Notes under the pieces: generated by a model
Seen by the model: the letters and a program-made list of their open reading frames with translations, nothing else
What the model was told of the DNA's origin: nothing
The model's database searches: none
Translations under genes and position numbers: made by a program
Source of the DNA: JBDRGC01 sp043818215
GTDB taxonomy: Bacteria; Chloroflexota; Anaerolineae; Anaerolineales; UBA11858
DNA length: 38,508 bases
Assembly (NCBI GenBank): GCA_043818215.1
Contig: JBDRGC010000302.1
Location: 1-38,508, forward strand
Direction: 5' to 3'
Shown here: positions 32,275 to 38,508 of the stretch, in pieces
How positions within the stretch are numbered: position 1 is the first letter of the stretch
Layout of the letters: every line of letters starts with the position of its first letter

Positions 32275-33633
32275 CTATTGCACAAACCATCCAAAGATCA
32301 GCCCTGACAAGGTGCTGAAAATCGCCACCAGAACTACGTAGACCGCGGTCTTCTTTCTGCCGATGACCGAGTTGGTGATGAGGATAGATTGCAAGCTCAA
32401 CTCCGGGTCGGCTAAAAGGTAGGCCAACAGCGGCCCGCGGTGCATCCCCAGCGAAAGGAAGGTCTGTGCGATGGGCACCTCGACCAACGTGGGGAAGTAC
32501 ATAAAGACGCCGAACAGCACGCCAACCAGATTGGCCATCACCGTGTTGCTCCCGGCAATCGACTCGATCCAGGTTGCGGGAATGAGCACCCGCGCCATCC
32601 CCGCCAGGAAAACCCCCACGACCAACAGTGGAATGATCTGCCTGGTAAAGCGCCACATCTCCCACAGCCATTCTTGGATTTCGTACGCTTCGAAGCTTTT
32701 AGCGGCCATCCACCATACGGCGGCGATGAGTGCGATCTCAGCTAGCAGCTTGCCGGTGATACCCACGCTCAGGCCGCTTGCGACCGCCGTTATTTTGAAC
32801 GAGGCCGTGATCAACGTTGCCGAGACTATCCCCATCGACGCGTAGGTCCAGGCGTTGAAGCCTTCGTCTACATTATTCAGCCCCAGCCAGGCGGTGACGG
32901 CGATGAGGATCAGCAACCCGATCAGGAACACCCCGTGGACGCTAACCCCCTCGATGCCCAGGGAGGCGTTCGGCGGCACAACAATGTCCAGCCAGCCCTG
33001 GAATGAACTGACCCACGAACCGGGGAGCGTGAACGTGGCGTAGCTGTTCATCAGCAAGTTCACCTGCAAAGTGCCCGCGATCAGCACGCCCAGCAGCAAC
33101 GCGAAGAAAACCCACGTGCGGGCTGGCACTTTGGCGCCTTGCGCTAAGGAGCGCCCACCGTTGGCGGCCTCGTTGTGCGCCTCATCGTCGGCGCGGAAGA
33201 ACCGGGCCATCAACAAACCAATACCGACGCCGAATATAATGGAGAGCACAATCCGCGCCAGGGCGATGTCCATTCCAATCTGCACGCCGGTTAGCGAAAT
33301 AGCCAGGATGTTGACAGCCGGCCCGACGAACAGGAACGTGATGGCTGGACCCAGCCCGGCGCCTTTCTTGTATATGCTGGCGAAGAGCGGCATGATAGTA
33401 CATGAGCAGACCGCCAGCACAAAGCCGCCCACCGCCGAGGCCGGGTAGGATACCCATTTGGGGGCGTCCCGGCCAAGGTATTTGGTGATGGCCTCTTTGG
33501 GAATCAAAGCCGAAAGCGCCCCAGCGATGAAGAAGGCCGGCAGCAGGCACAGCAGAACGTGAGCGGCCAAATAGGCAGCCAGACTACCCAATCCTGTTTG
33601 CAGCAGTGTTGCCAGGTATTCGAAAATGTTCAA
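32275..33633 (-). CDS. arsP: ArsP-type permease (PF03773)
   Basis: A 452-residue membrane protein with about ten helices in two halves. The family marker region is VLAVCSCTIMPLF, with C76 and C78, followed by YKKGAGLGPAITFLFVGPA. A second-half counterpart is GVFMYFPTLVEVPIAQTF. Members export trivalent organoarsenicals (ArsP) or other metal(loid)s. Pairing with ArsR and ArsM makes methylarsenite efflux the best guess. It is longer than the classical ArsP (about 310-360 residues) because of a central loop and extra helices. The start is TTG at 33633, supported by GGAGGT 5 nt upstream. An ArsR-type operator lies 18-37 bp upstream. Confidence 0.85.
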   Translation of the reverse strand: MNIFEYLATLLQTGLGSLAAYLAAHVLLCLLPAFFIAGALSALIPKEAITKYLGRDAPKWVSYPASAVGGFVLAVCSCTIMPLFASIYKKGAGLGPAITFLFVGPAVNILAISLTGVQIGMDIALARIVLSIIFGVGIGLLMARFFRADDEAHNEAANGGRSLAQGAKVPARTWVFFALLLGVLIAGTLQVNLLMNSYATFTLPGSWVSSFQGWLDIVVPPNASLGIEGVSVHGVFLIGLLILIAVTAWLGLNNVDEGFNAWTYASMGIVSATLITASFKITAVASGLSVGITGKLLAEIALIAAVWWMAAKSFEAYEIQEWLWEMWRFTRQIIPLLVVGVFLAGMARVLIPATWIESIAGSNTVMANLVGVLFGVFMYFPTLVEVPIAQTFLSLGMHRGPLLAYLLADPELSLQSILITNSVIGRKKTAVYVVLVAIFSTLSGLIFGWFVQ

Positions 33634-33650
33634 CTCGTACCTCCGTCTTT

Positions 33651-33670
33651 ATATGCGGCCTGTTGCATAT
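33651..33670. promoter_or_regulatory. Putative ArsR operator upstream of arsP
   Basis: The inverted repeat ATATGC-N8-GCATAT, extendable by one base pair on each side. The same half-sites with the same 8-nt gap lie upstream of arsR at 34245-34264. The position, 18-37 bp before the arsP start, suits repression. Confidence 0.7.
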
Positions 33671-33787
33671 ATATGTGCCTAAAAGAGGGCCGAAGCAATA
33701 GCTGCAACGGCCAATTTTCACAAAATACTGCACTGATATAGATGTTAAGATAATGTTTTTGACTCTGTTTATCCGGATGTCATTGCT

Positions 33788-33816
33788 TCAGCGGTAGAGC
33801 TGCTTCGCAATGACAC
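33788..33816 (-). repeat. Dispersed repeat GTGTCATTGCGAAGCAGC, copy 2
   Basis: On the minus strand it matches 10023-10051 at 28 of 29 positions. It lies in the gap between arsR and arsP. Confidence 0.85.
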
Positions 33817-33865
33817 GTGGAGTCAATATCTTTTTCTGAAAGGCTATAGTTACTCGATGCGGAAG

Positions 33866-34213
33866 CTACTCACACGGCATATTAGAATCGCAACCAGCAC
33901 ACAAGGGGCAAGGGCAATCTGGCGGATGTGTTCTCTCACCGGCTGACCCTAGAACGATCTCCAGCAACTGCGCGACTTTTGGGTCGTTCAATCGATAGTA
34001 GACAAGCTGCCCTTCTTTGCGATCCGTTACCACACCGGCATCCCGCAGTACCCGCAACTGCTGAGAAACGTAAGCCTGGGGCCGCTTCAGCACTGCCTGG
34101 AGGTGACACACACACGCCTCGTCCCGCCGCAGTTCGTCCAGGATATGCAGCCGAGCCGGGTGGGATAGAAGGTGAAATAGTTGGGTCACTTGCCGGTATG
34201 TATCTGCATTCAT
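33866..34213 (-). CDS. arsR: ArsR/SmtB-family metalloid-responsive repressor
   Basis: A 115-residue winged-helix repressor. The DNA-recognition region is HLQAVLKRPQAYVSQQLRVLR (about 37-57), followed by the wing GQLVYYRL. The metal-binding pair C34-V-C36 in EACVCHL lies at the DNA-binding helices, as in arsenite sensors. A C-terminal cysteine-rich tail (C100, C102, C105, C108, C114) adds ligands. Arsenite binding should release DNA and switch on arsP and arsM. It is the first gene of the operon, 232 bp before arsP, and has its own matching operator upstream, so it is probably autoregulated. Confidence 0.92.
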   Translation of the reverse strand: MNADTYRQVTQLFHLLSHPARLHILDELRRDEACVCHLQAVLKRPQAYVSQQLRVLRDAGVVTDRKEGQLVYYRLNDPKVAQLLEIVLGSAGERTHPPDCPCPLCAGCDSNMPCE

Positions 34214-34244
34214 TTTTTACTCTTCACAACATGCAGTGCAGTAT

Positions 34245-34264
34245 ATATGCAATACGCCGCATAT
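34245..34264. promoter_or_regulatory. Putative ArsR operator upstream of arsR
   Basis: The inverted repeat ATATGC-N8-GCATAT, the same as at 33651-33670. An overlapping palindrome GCATA-T-TATGC lies at 34259-34269. It is 32-51 bp before the arsR start. Confidence 0.7.
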
Positions 34265-34334
34265 TATGCGTTAGGAAATCACTTTTGTCAAGATGGGAAC
34301 TACCTAATTAAACCGTTGGTATATACTCACTTTT

Positions 34335-35951
34335 CTATAGCTTAGGCAAGCGCCGTAGGCCAAAGAAAGCCACACTCATCAAACCCATAGCAAGTATTGC
34401 GCTGCCCAGCACGACAGCCCAGGCGCGGGCATCCATGGCATTCCACCAGCTTTGGGGCTGTTCGACTTGCGCCCAGGGCGGGATTTCTCCCTCAGCAAGG
34501 TCGTGTCCCCCGCCTTCCGCCTGTCCCTGTCCACCGGTCTCGATATTTGCAGGCGCCCATTCGGGTGGGCCGCCCGGCCCTTCTTCGGGGATTTGATCGG
34601 CTGCCATGTTATCCTGCCCTGGTTTTACGGAATCATCCGGCAGGTCACCCGGCTCACCTACGGAGGTTTGATCAGCCGCCATCCCCTCCGCGCCTTCCGA
34701 TAAGCTCGCATCGGCGGGCGGCCCGCTTACACCCGGCTCTTGTACGCCATCCGCGGGCGTGACACTCTCGGTATGATCGGCTGCACCCTGACCGGCTCCA
34801 TCAGGCGGGCCGCCTTGTCCGTTCCCCTTCCCACCGCGTCCGGGAGAGCTGTCGCCATCGGTCTGCCACCAGGGGCCACCGCCGCCGCCACCACGGGCGG
34901 GTTCGGCCACTTCGGGGGCGGTGGGTTCCCAGGCCCTCATGAAGCCCACAATGGCCTGGATTTCGACCTCGGTCATTTTGTCGCCCCAGGCTGGCATGGC
35001 GGTTGCGGGCACGCCCAGGGTGATGATCTGCTGCAAGGCAGCGTCGCTGGTTTCTTCCAGGTAGCCTTTGACATTCAGTGACGGGGCGCGCTGCGTGCCC
35101 TGCCCTTCAACCGCGTGGCAGCGCGAGCAGTTGGCGGCGTACAGGTTAGCCCCCAAGACCAATGATTCTTCGGTCATAGGGACAGGCACCTCGGGGGCGG
35201 GGATGGCGCCGGGGCTAACCTGATCCCACTGGGTGATGAGAGTCAGAACAGCGCTGACCTCTTCACCGCTGAGGGCGTTTTCCCAGCCGGCCATCAGGGT
35301 GCCGGGGACGCCGTAGAGCAGGGTGCGTTCCAATTCGTCAATTGATTGGGTACTCACCGCGGGATCATTCAGCGGCGGGGCCAGAGATGTGCCCAACCCG
35401 TCTGCGCCGTGGCAGGCTACGCATTGCTGGGCATAGACGGTGATTCCCTGGGCTAAAATATCCCCCTCGGGCATACCGGCCAACTCCTCCAAAATTTCGG
35501 GATCAGGCTCGGTGGCGAAGGGAACCAGGGGCGCCAATCCCAGATTGACGACGCGGTCTTGGGTCGCCTGCCAATCCCCAACTCGAGTTAAATCTACCAA
35601 CTCGCCAATCTGATAGTCGCTGAGCGGGCCGCCGTCGTCCAATCCCCAGGCGGGCATGGAGGTGCCATACAGTCCGCGGGTGATGATTTTGGACAGGGTG
35701 CCGGGGTCGCTCTCGCTGAGACCGGGGTTGTCCAGCGATGGGTTGGGGCCGATTCCCTCTCCGGCCAGCCCATGGCATACCGAGCAGTTTTCGGCGTAAA
35801 GTGTCATTGCCTCGTCGAGGTCGGTTTGTAACTGCGCTGCTTGAGCCGATTCCAACCGGGCTGGTTCGTCGAAGGCATACAGCAGCAGCCCAGCGGCGAT
35901 CAGAGCGGTTGCCAACATGCCGAGGAAGGTTTCGATCTTGGGTGAGTTCAT
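34335..35951 (-). CDS. Membrane-anchored triheme cytochrome c of the bc complex
   Basis: A 538-residue protein. An N-terminal membrane helix (about 8-26) is followed by three class-I cytochrome c domains with heme sites C56SVC59H60, C177VAC180H181 and C275SRC278H279. Each is followed by a distal Met (TSMPAW near 99, LMAGW near 220, AMPAW near 319). Then comes a long Gly/Pro/Asp-rich, low-complexity linker (about 352-505) and a second membrane helix near 511-532. The protein should lie outside the membrane, anchored at both ends. As the third gene after cytochrome b and Rieske, it is the likely electron exit of the quinol-oxidising complex. Confidence 0.88.
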   Translation of the reverse strand: MNSPKIETFLGMLATALIAAGLLLYAFDEPARLESAQAAQLQTDLDEAMTLYAENCSVCHGLAGEGIGPNPSLDNPGLSESDPGTLSKIITRGLYGTSMPAWGLDDGGPLSDYQIGELVDLTRVGDWQATQDRVVNLGLAPLVPFATEPDPEILEELAGMPEGDILAQGITVYAQQCVACHGADGLGTSLAPPLNDPAVSTQSIDELERTLLYGVPGTLMAGWENALSGEEVSAVLTLITQWDQVSPGAIPAPEVPVPMTEESLVLGANLYAANCSRCHAVEGQGTQRAPSLNVKGYLEETSDAALQQIITLGVPATAMPAWGDKMTEVEIQAIVGFMRAWEPTAPEVAEPARGGGGGGPWWQTDGDSSPGRGGKGNGQGGPPDGAGQGAADHTESVTPADGVQEPGVSGPPADASLSEGAEGMAADQTSVGEPGDLPDDSVKPGQDNMAADQIPEEGPGGPPEWAPANIETGGQGQAEGGGHDLAEGEIPPWAQVEQPQSWWNAMDARAWAVVLGSAILAMGLMSVAFFGLRRLPKL

Positions 35952-35962
35952 GGTTTTACCTT

Positions 35963-36188
35963 GTTGGTTGGTTGGTATGTTGGTAGGTTGGTAGGTTGGT
36001 AGGTTGGTAGGTTGGTAGGTTGGTAGGTTAGTATATTGGTATTGTGGTGGGTAGCGTGTTTCCCAATTTTCTAATCTACCAATCTACCAATTCACCAATT
36101 TACCGATCCCCAATCTACCAATTTATCAATTTACCAATTTACCGATCCCCAATCTACCAATCTACCAATCTACCAGTTTCCCAATCTA
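35963..36188. repeat. Inverted octamer arrays between the cytochrome c and Rieske genes
   Basis: Positions 35963-36053 repeat TTGGTAGG-type 8-bp units. Positions 36071-36188 repeat CAATCTAC-type units that are near complements of the first part. The halves could pair as a long hairpin in the mRNA. No gene is present. Confidence 0.9.
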
Positions 36189-36191
36189 CCC

Positions 36192-36680
36192 CTACGCGTA
36201 CACCACCTGCGAGGGGTCGAAGCGCGGGCGGGTGATGGGTTTGCTGGTGTCCACTTTTACCATTCCATCTTCGATAATGACGGTAAATAGATCGAGGGAG
36301 CGGAGAGCGGGAGGGTTGAGCACTTCGCCATCGGGGGTGAACTGGGAGTTGTGGCAGGGGCAGATGAATTTTTCTTCGGTCTGTTCCCAGGGGACGGTGC
36401 AGCCCAGGTGTGTGCAACGTTGGTAGATAGCCAAAAAGCCGCCGTCTGCCAGCCGGGAGAGGTAGAAGCGTCCTGCGGTAACGGGAGTGACAGAGCCGGG
36501 AGGGAAAGTGTCCACCTCGCCGACGGTGATCACGCTGCCGAATTCGCCTTCGGTCAGGCGGGGCTGCATGTAGGCCAGGGTGAGGCCGCCAAGTTCGAGC
36601 GCGGCCAGCCCGGCCAACGCGCTCCAGGCAATTCTTAGAAAATCGCGGCGGGAGGTCTTTTCGGGAGTTTGAGTTGTCAT
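36192..36680 (-). CDS. Rieske 2Fe-2S protein of the cytochrome bc complex
   Basis: A 162-residue protein. The twin-arginine motif SRRDFLRI (10-17) and a hydrophobic segment form a Tat signal anchor. The Rieske cluster motifs are C89-T-H91-LG-C94 and C107-P-C109-H110; C89, H91, C107 and H110 bind the cluster, and C94-C109 form the disulfide. It transfers electrons from quinol to the c-type hemes. The ATG at 36680 is preferred over an upstream one (36728), because the twin-arginine leader then has normal length. It lies between cytochrome b and triheme cytochrome c genes. Confidence 0.92.
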   Translation of the reverse strand: MTTQTPEKTSRRDFLRIAWSALAGLAALELGGLTLAYMQPRLTEGEFGSVITVGEVDTFPPGSVTPVTAGRFYLSRLADGGFLAIYQRCTHLGCTVPWEQTEEKFICPCHNSQFTPDGEVLNPPALRSLDLFTVIIEDGMVKVDTSKPITRPRFDPSQVVYA

Positions 36681-36723
36681 GGTTTTTTCCAAAATCTCGT
36701 GGAGCGTCGAGGGTGAAGCATGG

Positions 36724-36769
36724 GGCAATAGACCTCCGAGGTCTTAGAAGACCTCGGAGGTCTATTGCC
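36724..36769. other. Perfect 22-bp hairpin between cytochrome b and Rieske genes
   Basis: Arms 36724-36745 and 36748-36769 are perfectly complementary around a 2-nt centre; the core is GACCTCCGAGGTC, itself palindromic. It has no T-tract. It could set the ratio of the two mRNAs by processing, or be one of a repeat family. Confidence 0.85.
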
Positions 36770-36782
36770 TGTCTGCTCCCCG

Positions 36783-38183
36783 CTACACATGCACTGGCAT
36801 TTCCCACGGCCAATACAGGCTCATACCCGGGCCGCGGAAGAAAATTCCGATGATGGTCAGCACAATGAGTGCAGTGAATAAAAATATGAATAAGGTGAGG
36901 ACGCGTTCTTCTTGGGTGGCATGCAACGTTTTTTGGACGAACTCATCCAGGCTAAGCAATCCCAGCAGGATAATTGCGAAAGGGATCAGGCCGTTGGAGA
37001 GCAGTGTGGGCCAGGTGGATAGCCATACCGTCCAATGGAGCACGAACTCGTCCAGAAGCACCCAGATAGGGGTGGCGAGCAACCCCAGGCCGACGGCGAA
37101 CAGCGCCAGGTAGCGTCCCCTCCGGGAGCGGAAGTATACACCCACGCTTGGGGTGGTGACATCGTAGAAAGGCAGCAGCGCCAGAGCTATCAAGGCGATA
37201 CCGGGGATGATGATGGCGCCCACCAGGGGATGAAAATGCAGCAGGAGTTCTTGAATCCCCATGAAATACCAGGGGGCTTTGGCCGGGTTGGGGCTGACGG
37301 CGGGGTTGGCGATGCCCTCCAGAGGCGCGGGGATAAATATAGCCCACACCAGCAGAATCGCCATCCACACCAGAGCAAAGACCAATTCCTTGTTCACCAA
37401 ATGGGGAATGGTGGTCACTTTTTCGGCTTGGCTGGGAAGCTCCTCGCCAGGCGCTTTGGGGATTGTCAGACCGCCGTCTTTGCGGATACGCCAAAAATGA
37501 TAGGACATCAACATGACAACGGAAACCGGAATAACACTGATATGCAGGGCGTAGAAATATAGCAGGGTCGGTGCGCCTACTTCTGGCCCGCCGAGCAGCA
37601 GACGGCTGATAGCCGACCCCACCAGGGGTACGTATTCGACAATGCTGGTTCCCACGGTGATGGCCCAGAATGCCAGTTGATCCCAGGGCAGCAGGTATCC
37701 GGTAAAGTTAGCCCCCACGATGAGCAGGAGCATGGCAACGCCGATCAACCAATTCAGTTCGCGGGGCGGACGGTGTCCGCCGGTGAAGAAGACCCGTAGC
37801 AAGTGCAGCACCGCGGCCCCCAGGAGCAGGTTGCCGCTCCAGTGATGCAGGCTGCGGATAAGATCGCCGAACCAGACATTGGTGCGCAGGTTGAGGATAT
37901 CCAGATAGGCCTGGGGCGGGCGGGGAGTGTAGTTCATTTCGAGCAATACACCGGTCAATACCAGAAAAACCAGCAAGATGGCGGAGAGGCCGCCCAACCC
38001 CCAGGTGTAGGTGAAACGCAGGGTACGGACATTCACTTTGGTGGGGTGGATATGCAAAATCAGGTTGTTCATTACCATGCGCATGCGGCCGCGGTCGTCG
38101 GTGGGCATGCCGCTTAGTGCCAGGGTTTTGCGCATGCGCTCGAATATGGAAGGGGGGCGCTCTTGGGGTGGGGTTGGTTTCAT
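36783..38183 (-). CDS. Cytochrome b (b6 plus subunit IV type) of the cytochrome bc complex
   Basis: A 466-residue membrane protein with about nine helices. It combines a b6-like N-terminal half and a C-terminal half with extra helices. The heme ligands are H113 and H127 in LHHWSGNLLLGAAVLHLLR, and H204 and H219 in ALHISVIPVSVVMLMSYH, each motif split over one helix. The 15-residue step from H204 to H219 is the b6-type spacing. The quinol-site motif is KAPWYFMG in place of PEWY; this class appears in menaquinol-oxidising complexes. The ATG at 38183 is chosen because the frame beyond (to 38216) adds only a charged tail. It is the first gene of the bc cluster. Confidence 0.92.
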   Translation of the reverse strand: MKPTPPQERPPSIFERMRKTLALSGMPTDDRGRMRMVMNNLILHIHPTKVNVRTLRFTYTWGLGGLSAILLVFLVLTGVLLEMNYTPRPPQAYLDILNLRTNVWFGDLIRSLHHWSGNLLLGAAVLHLLRVFFTGGHRPPRELNWLIGVAMLLLIVGANFTGYLLPWDQLAFWAITVGTSIVEYVPLVGSAISRLLLGGPEVGAPTLLYFYALHISVIPVSVVMLMSYHFWRIRKDGGLTIPKAPGEELPSQAEKVTTIPHLVNKELVFALVWMAILLVWAIFIPAPLEGIANPAVSPNPAKAPWYFMGIQELLLHFHPLVGAIIIPGIALIALALLPFYDVTTPSVGVYFRSRRGRYLALFAVGLGLLATPIWVLLDEFVLHWTVWLSTWPTLLSNGLIPFAIILLGLLSLDEFVQKTLHATQEERVLTLFIFLFTALIVLTIIGIFFRGPGMSLYWPWEMPVHV

Positions 38184-38508
38184 GGTGTGGGCCTTATTTT
38201 TAACGCGAAAGCGCAAAGGTACAAAGACGCAAAGGGTTTTGTGTGAAATAATGAATAGTCAGTTGGCAAAAACCCATCATAAATGACAAGTGTGCATCTT
38301 GGCGTTTTCGCGAAGCATAGTTCGTCTAGCTTGACTGGATGCCTTGGTATCGCGTTTAGTTTTTTCAGTGCGGGCATAAATGGGATCGTTTCTCCCATAT
38401 AACCATATACTTCTGCAAAAGGTCTCCTTTACTAAAAGTAGGGAAGTGTTCACATGGTTTGATAGCACTCATCACAAGATTCGACAGTGGAGTGTAGCGG
38501 AGTAGCGG
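38184..38508. promoter_or_regulatory. Upstream region of the bc complex genes
   Basis: No supported gene. A short degenerate GCGAAAGCGCAAAGG / ACGCAAAGG repeat lies at 38199-38232. The promoter of the bc complex genes should lie here, but I cannot place it. A minus-strand frame at 38277-38468 has no recognisable features. Confidence 0.4.

Noticed and set aside
38277..38468. Minus-strand frame of 63 codons upstream of cytochrome b
   Set aside because: No domain, no ribosome binding site, and it lies in repeat-like DNA.

Overview
The window looks like a chromosomal segment of a Chloroflexota bacterium, probably Anaerolineae-like. The reasons are the mixed GC content, the many palindromic intergenic repeats, a serine hydroxymethyltransferase fused to an aminomethyltransferase, a GTP-dependent PEP carboxykinase, a b6-type cytochrome bc complex with a low-potential-quinone style motif, and a large exported protein that ends in YLPVVVR. 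The taxonomic call is inference; no rRNA or tRNA gene was recognised. Nearly all genes lie on the minus strand. The exceptions are an AbrB-like gene, an M29 aminopeptidase and the glyA-gcvT fusion.

Positions 117-7177 hold a secreted CHAP-domain protein, a Tat-exported metallophosphoesterase, MoeA and a UbiA-like membrane protein. Positions 7178-8039 are a gene-poor stretch of repeats. Positions 8040-18543 hold an AbrB-like DNA-binding protein, an M29 aminopeptidase, a nitronate monooxygenase-like enzyme, PEP carboxykinase (GTP), the 1070-residue SHMT/GcvT fusion, and an HI0933-family flavoprotein convergent with it. Positions 18932-24693 hold an ECF sigma factor coupled to a DUF5667-like membrane protein, a Gly-rich exported protein, a NapH-type Fe-S membrane protein with a membrane-anchored partner, and a DUF2202 ferritin-like lipoprotein.

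The most striking region is 25050-34264. An ArsR-family repressor stands ahead of an ArsP-type permease, an arsenite methyltransferase (ArsM), four consecutive 80-90 residue redoxins with different active-site motifs, a dicluster ferredoxin, a thioredoxin-VKOR fusion, a membrane-anchored thioredoxin, CcdA, a CxC thioredoxin-like protein, two paralogous Fe-S proteins, a zinc ribbon and a 48-residue protein. The same inverted repeat, ATATGC-N8-GCATAT, lies just upstream of both arsR and arsP and is the likely ArsR operator. My reading is a metalloid efflux and methylation operon joined to a dedicated thiol/disulfide and Fe-S electron relay.

Positions 34335-38183 encode a respiratory quinol:cytochrome c module in the order cytochrome b, Rieske protein, triheme cytochrome c.

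The intergenic DNA is unusually structured. It contains degenerate tandem arrays of 7 or 8 bp period at gene borders, perfect hairpins, a 28-nt palindrome present four times, two MITE-like elements with terminal inverted repeats, G-tract hairpins, and other dispersed repeats.
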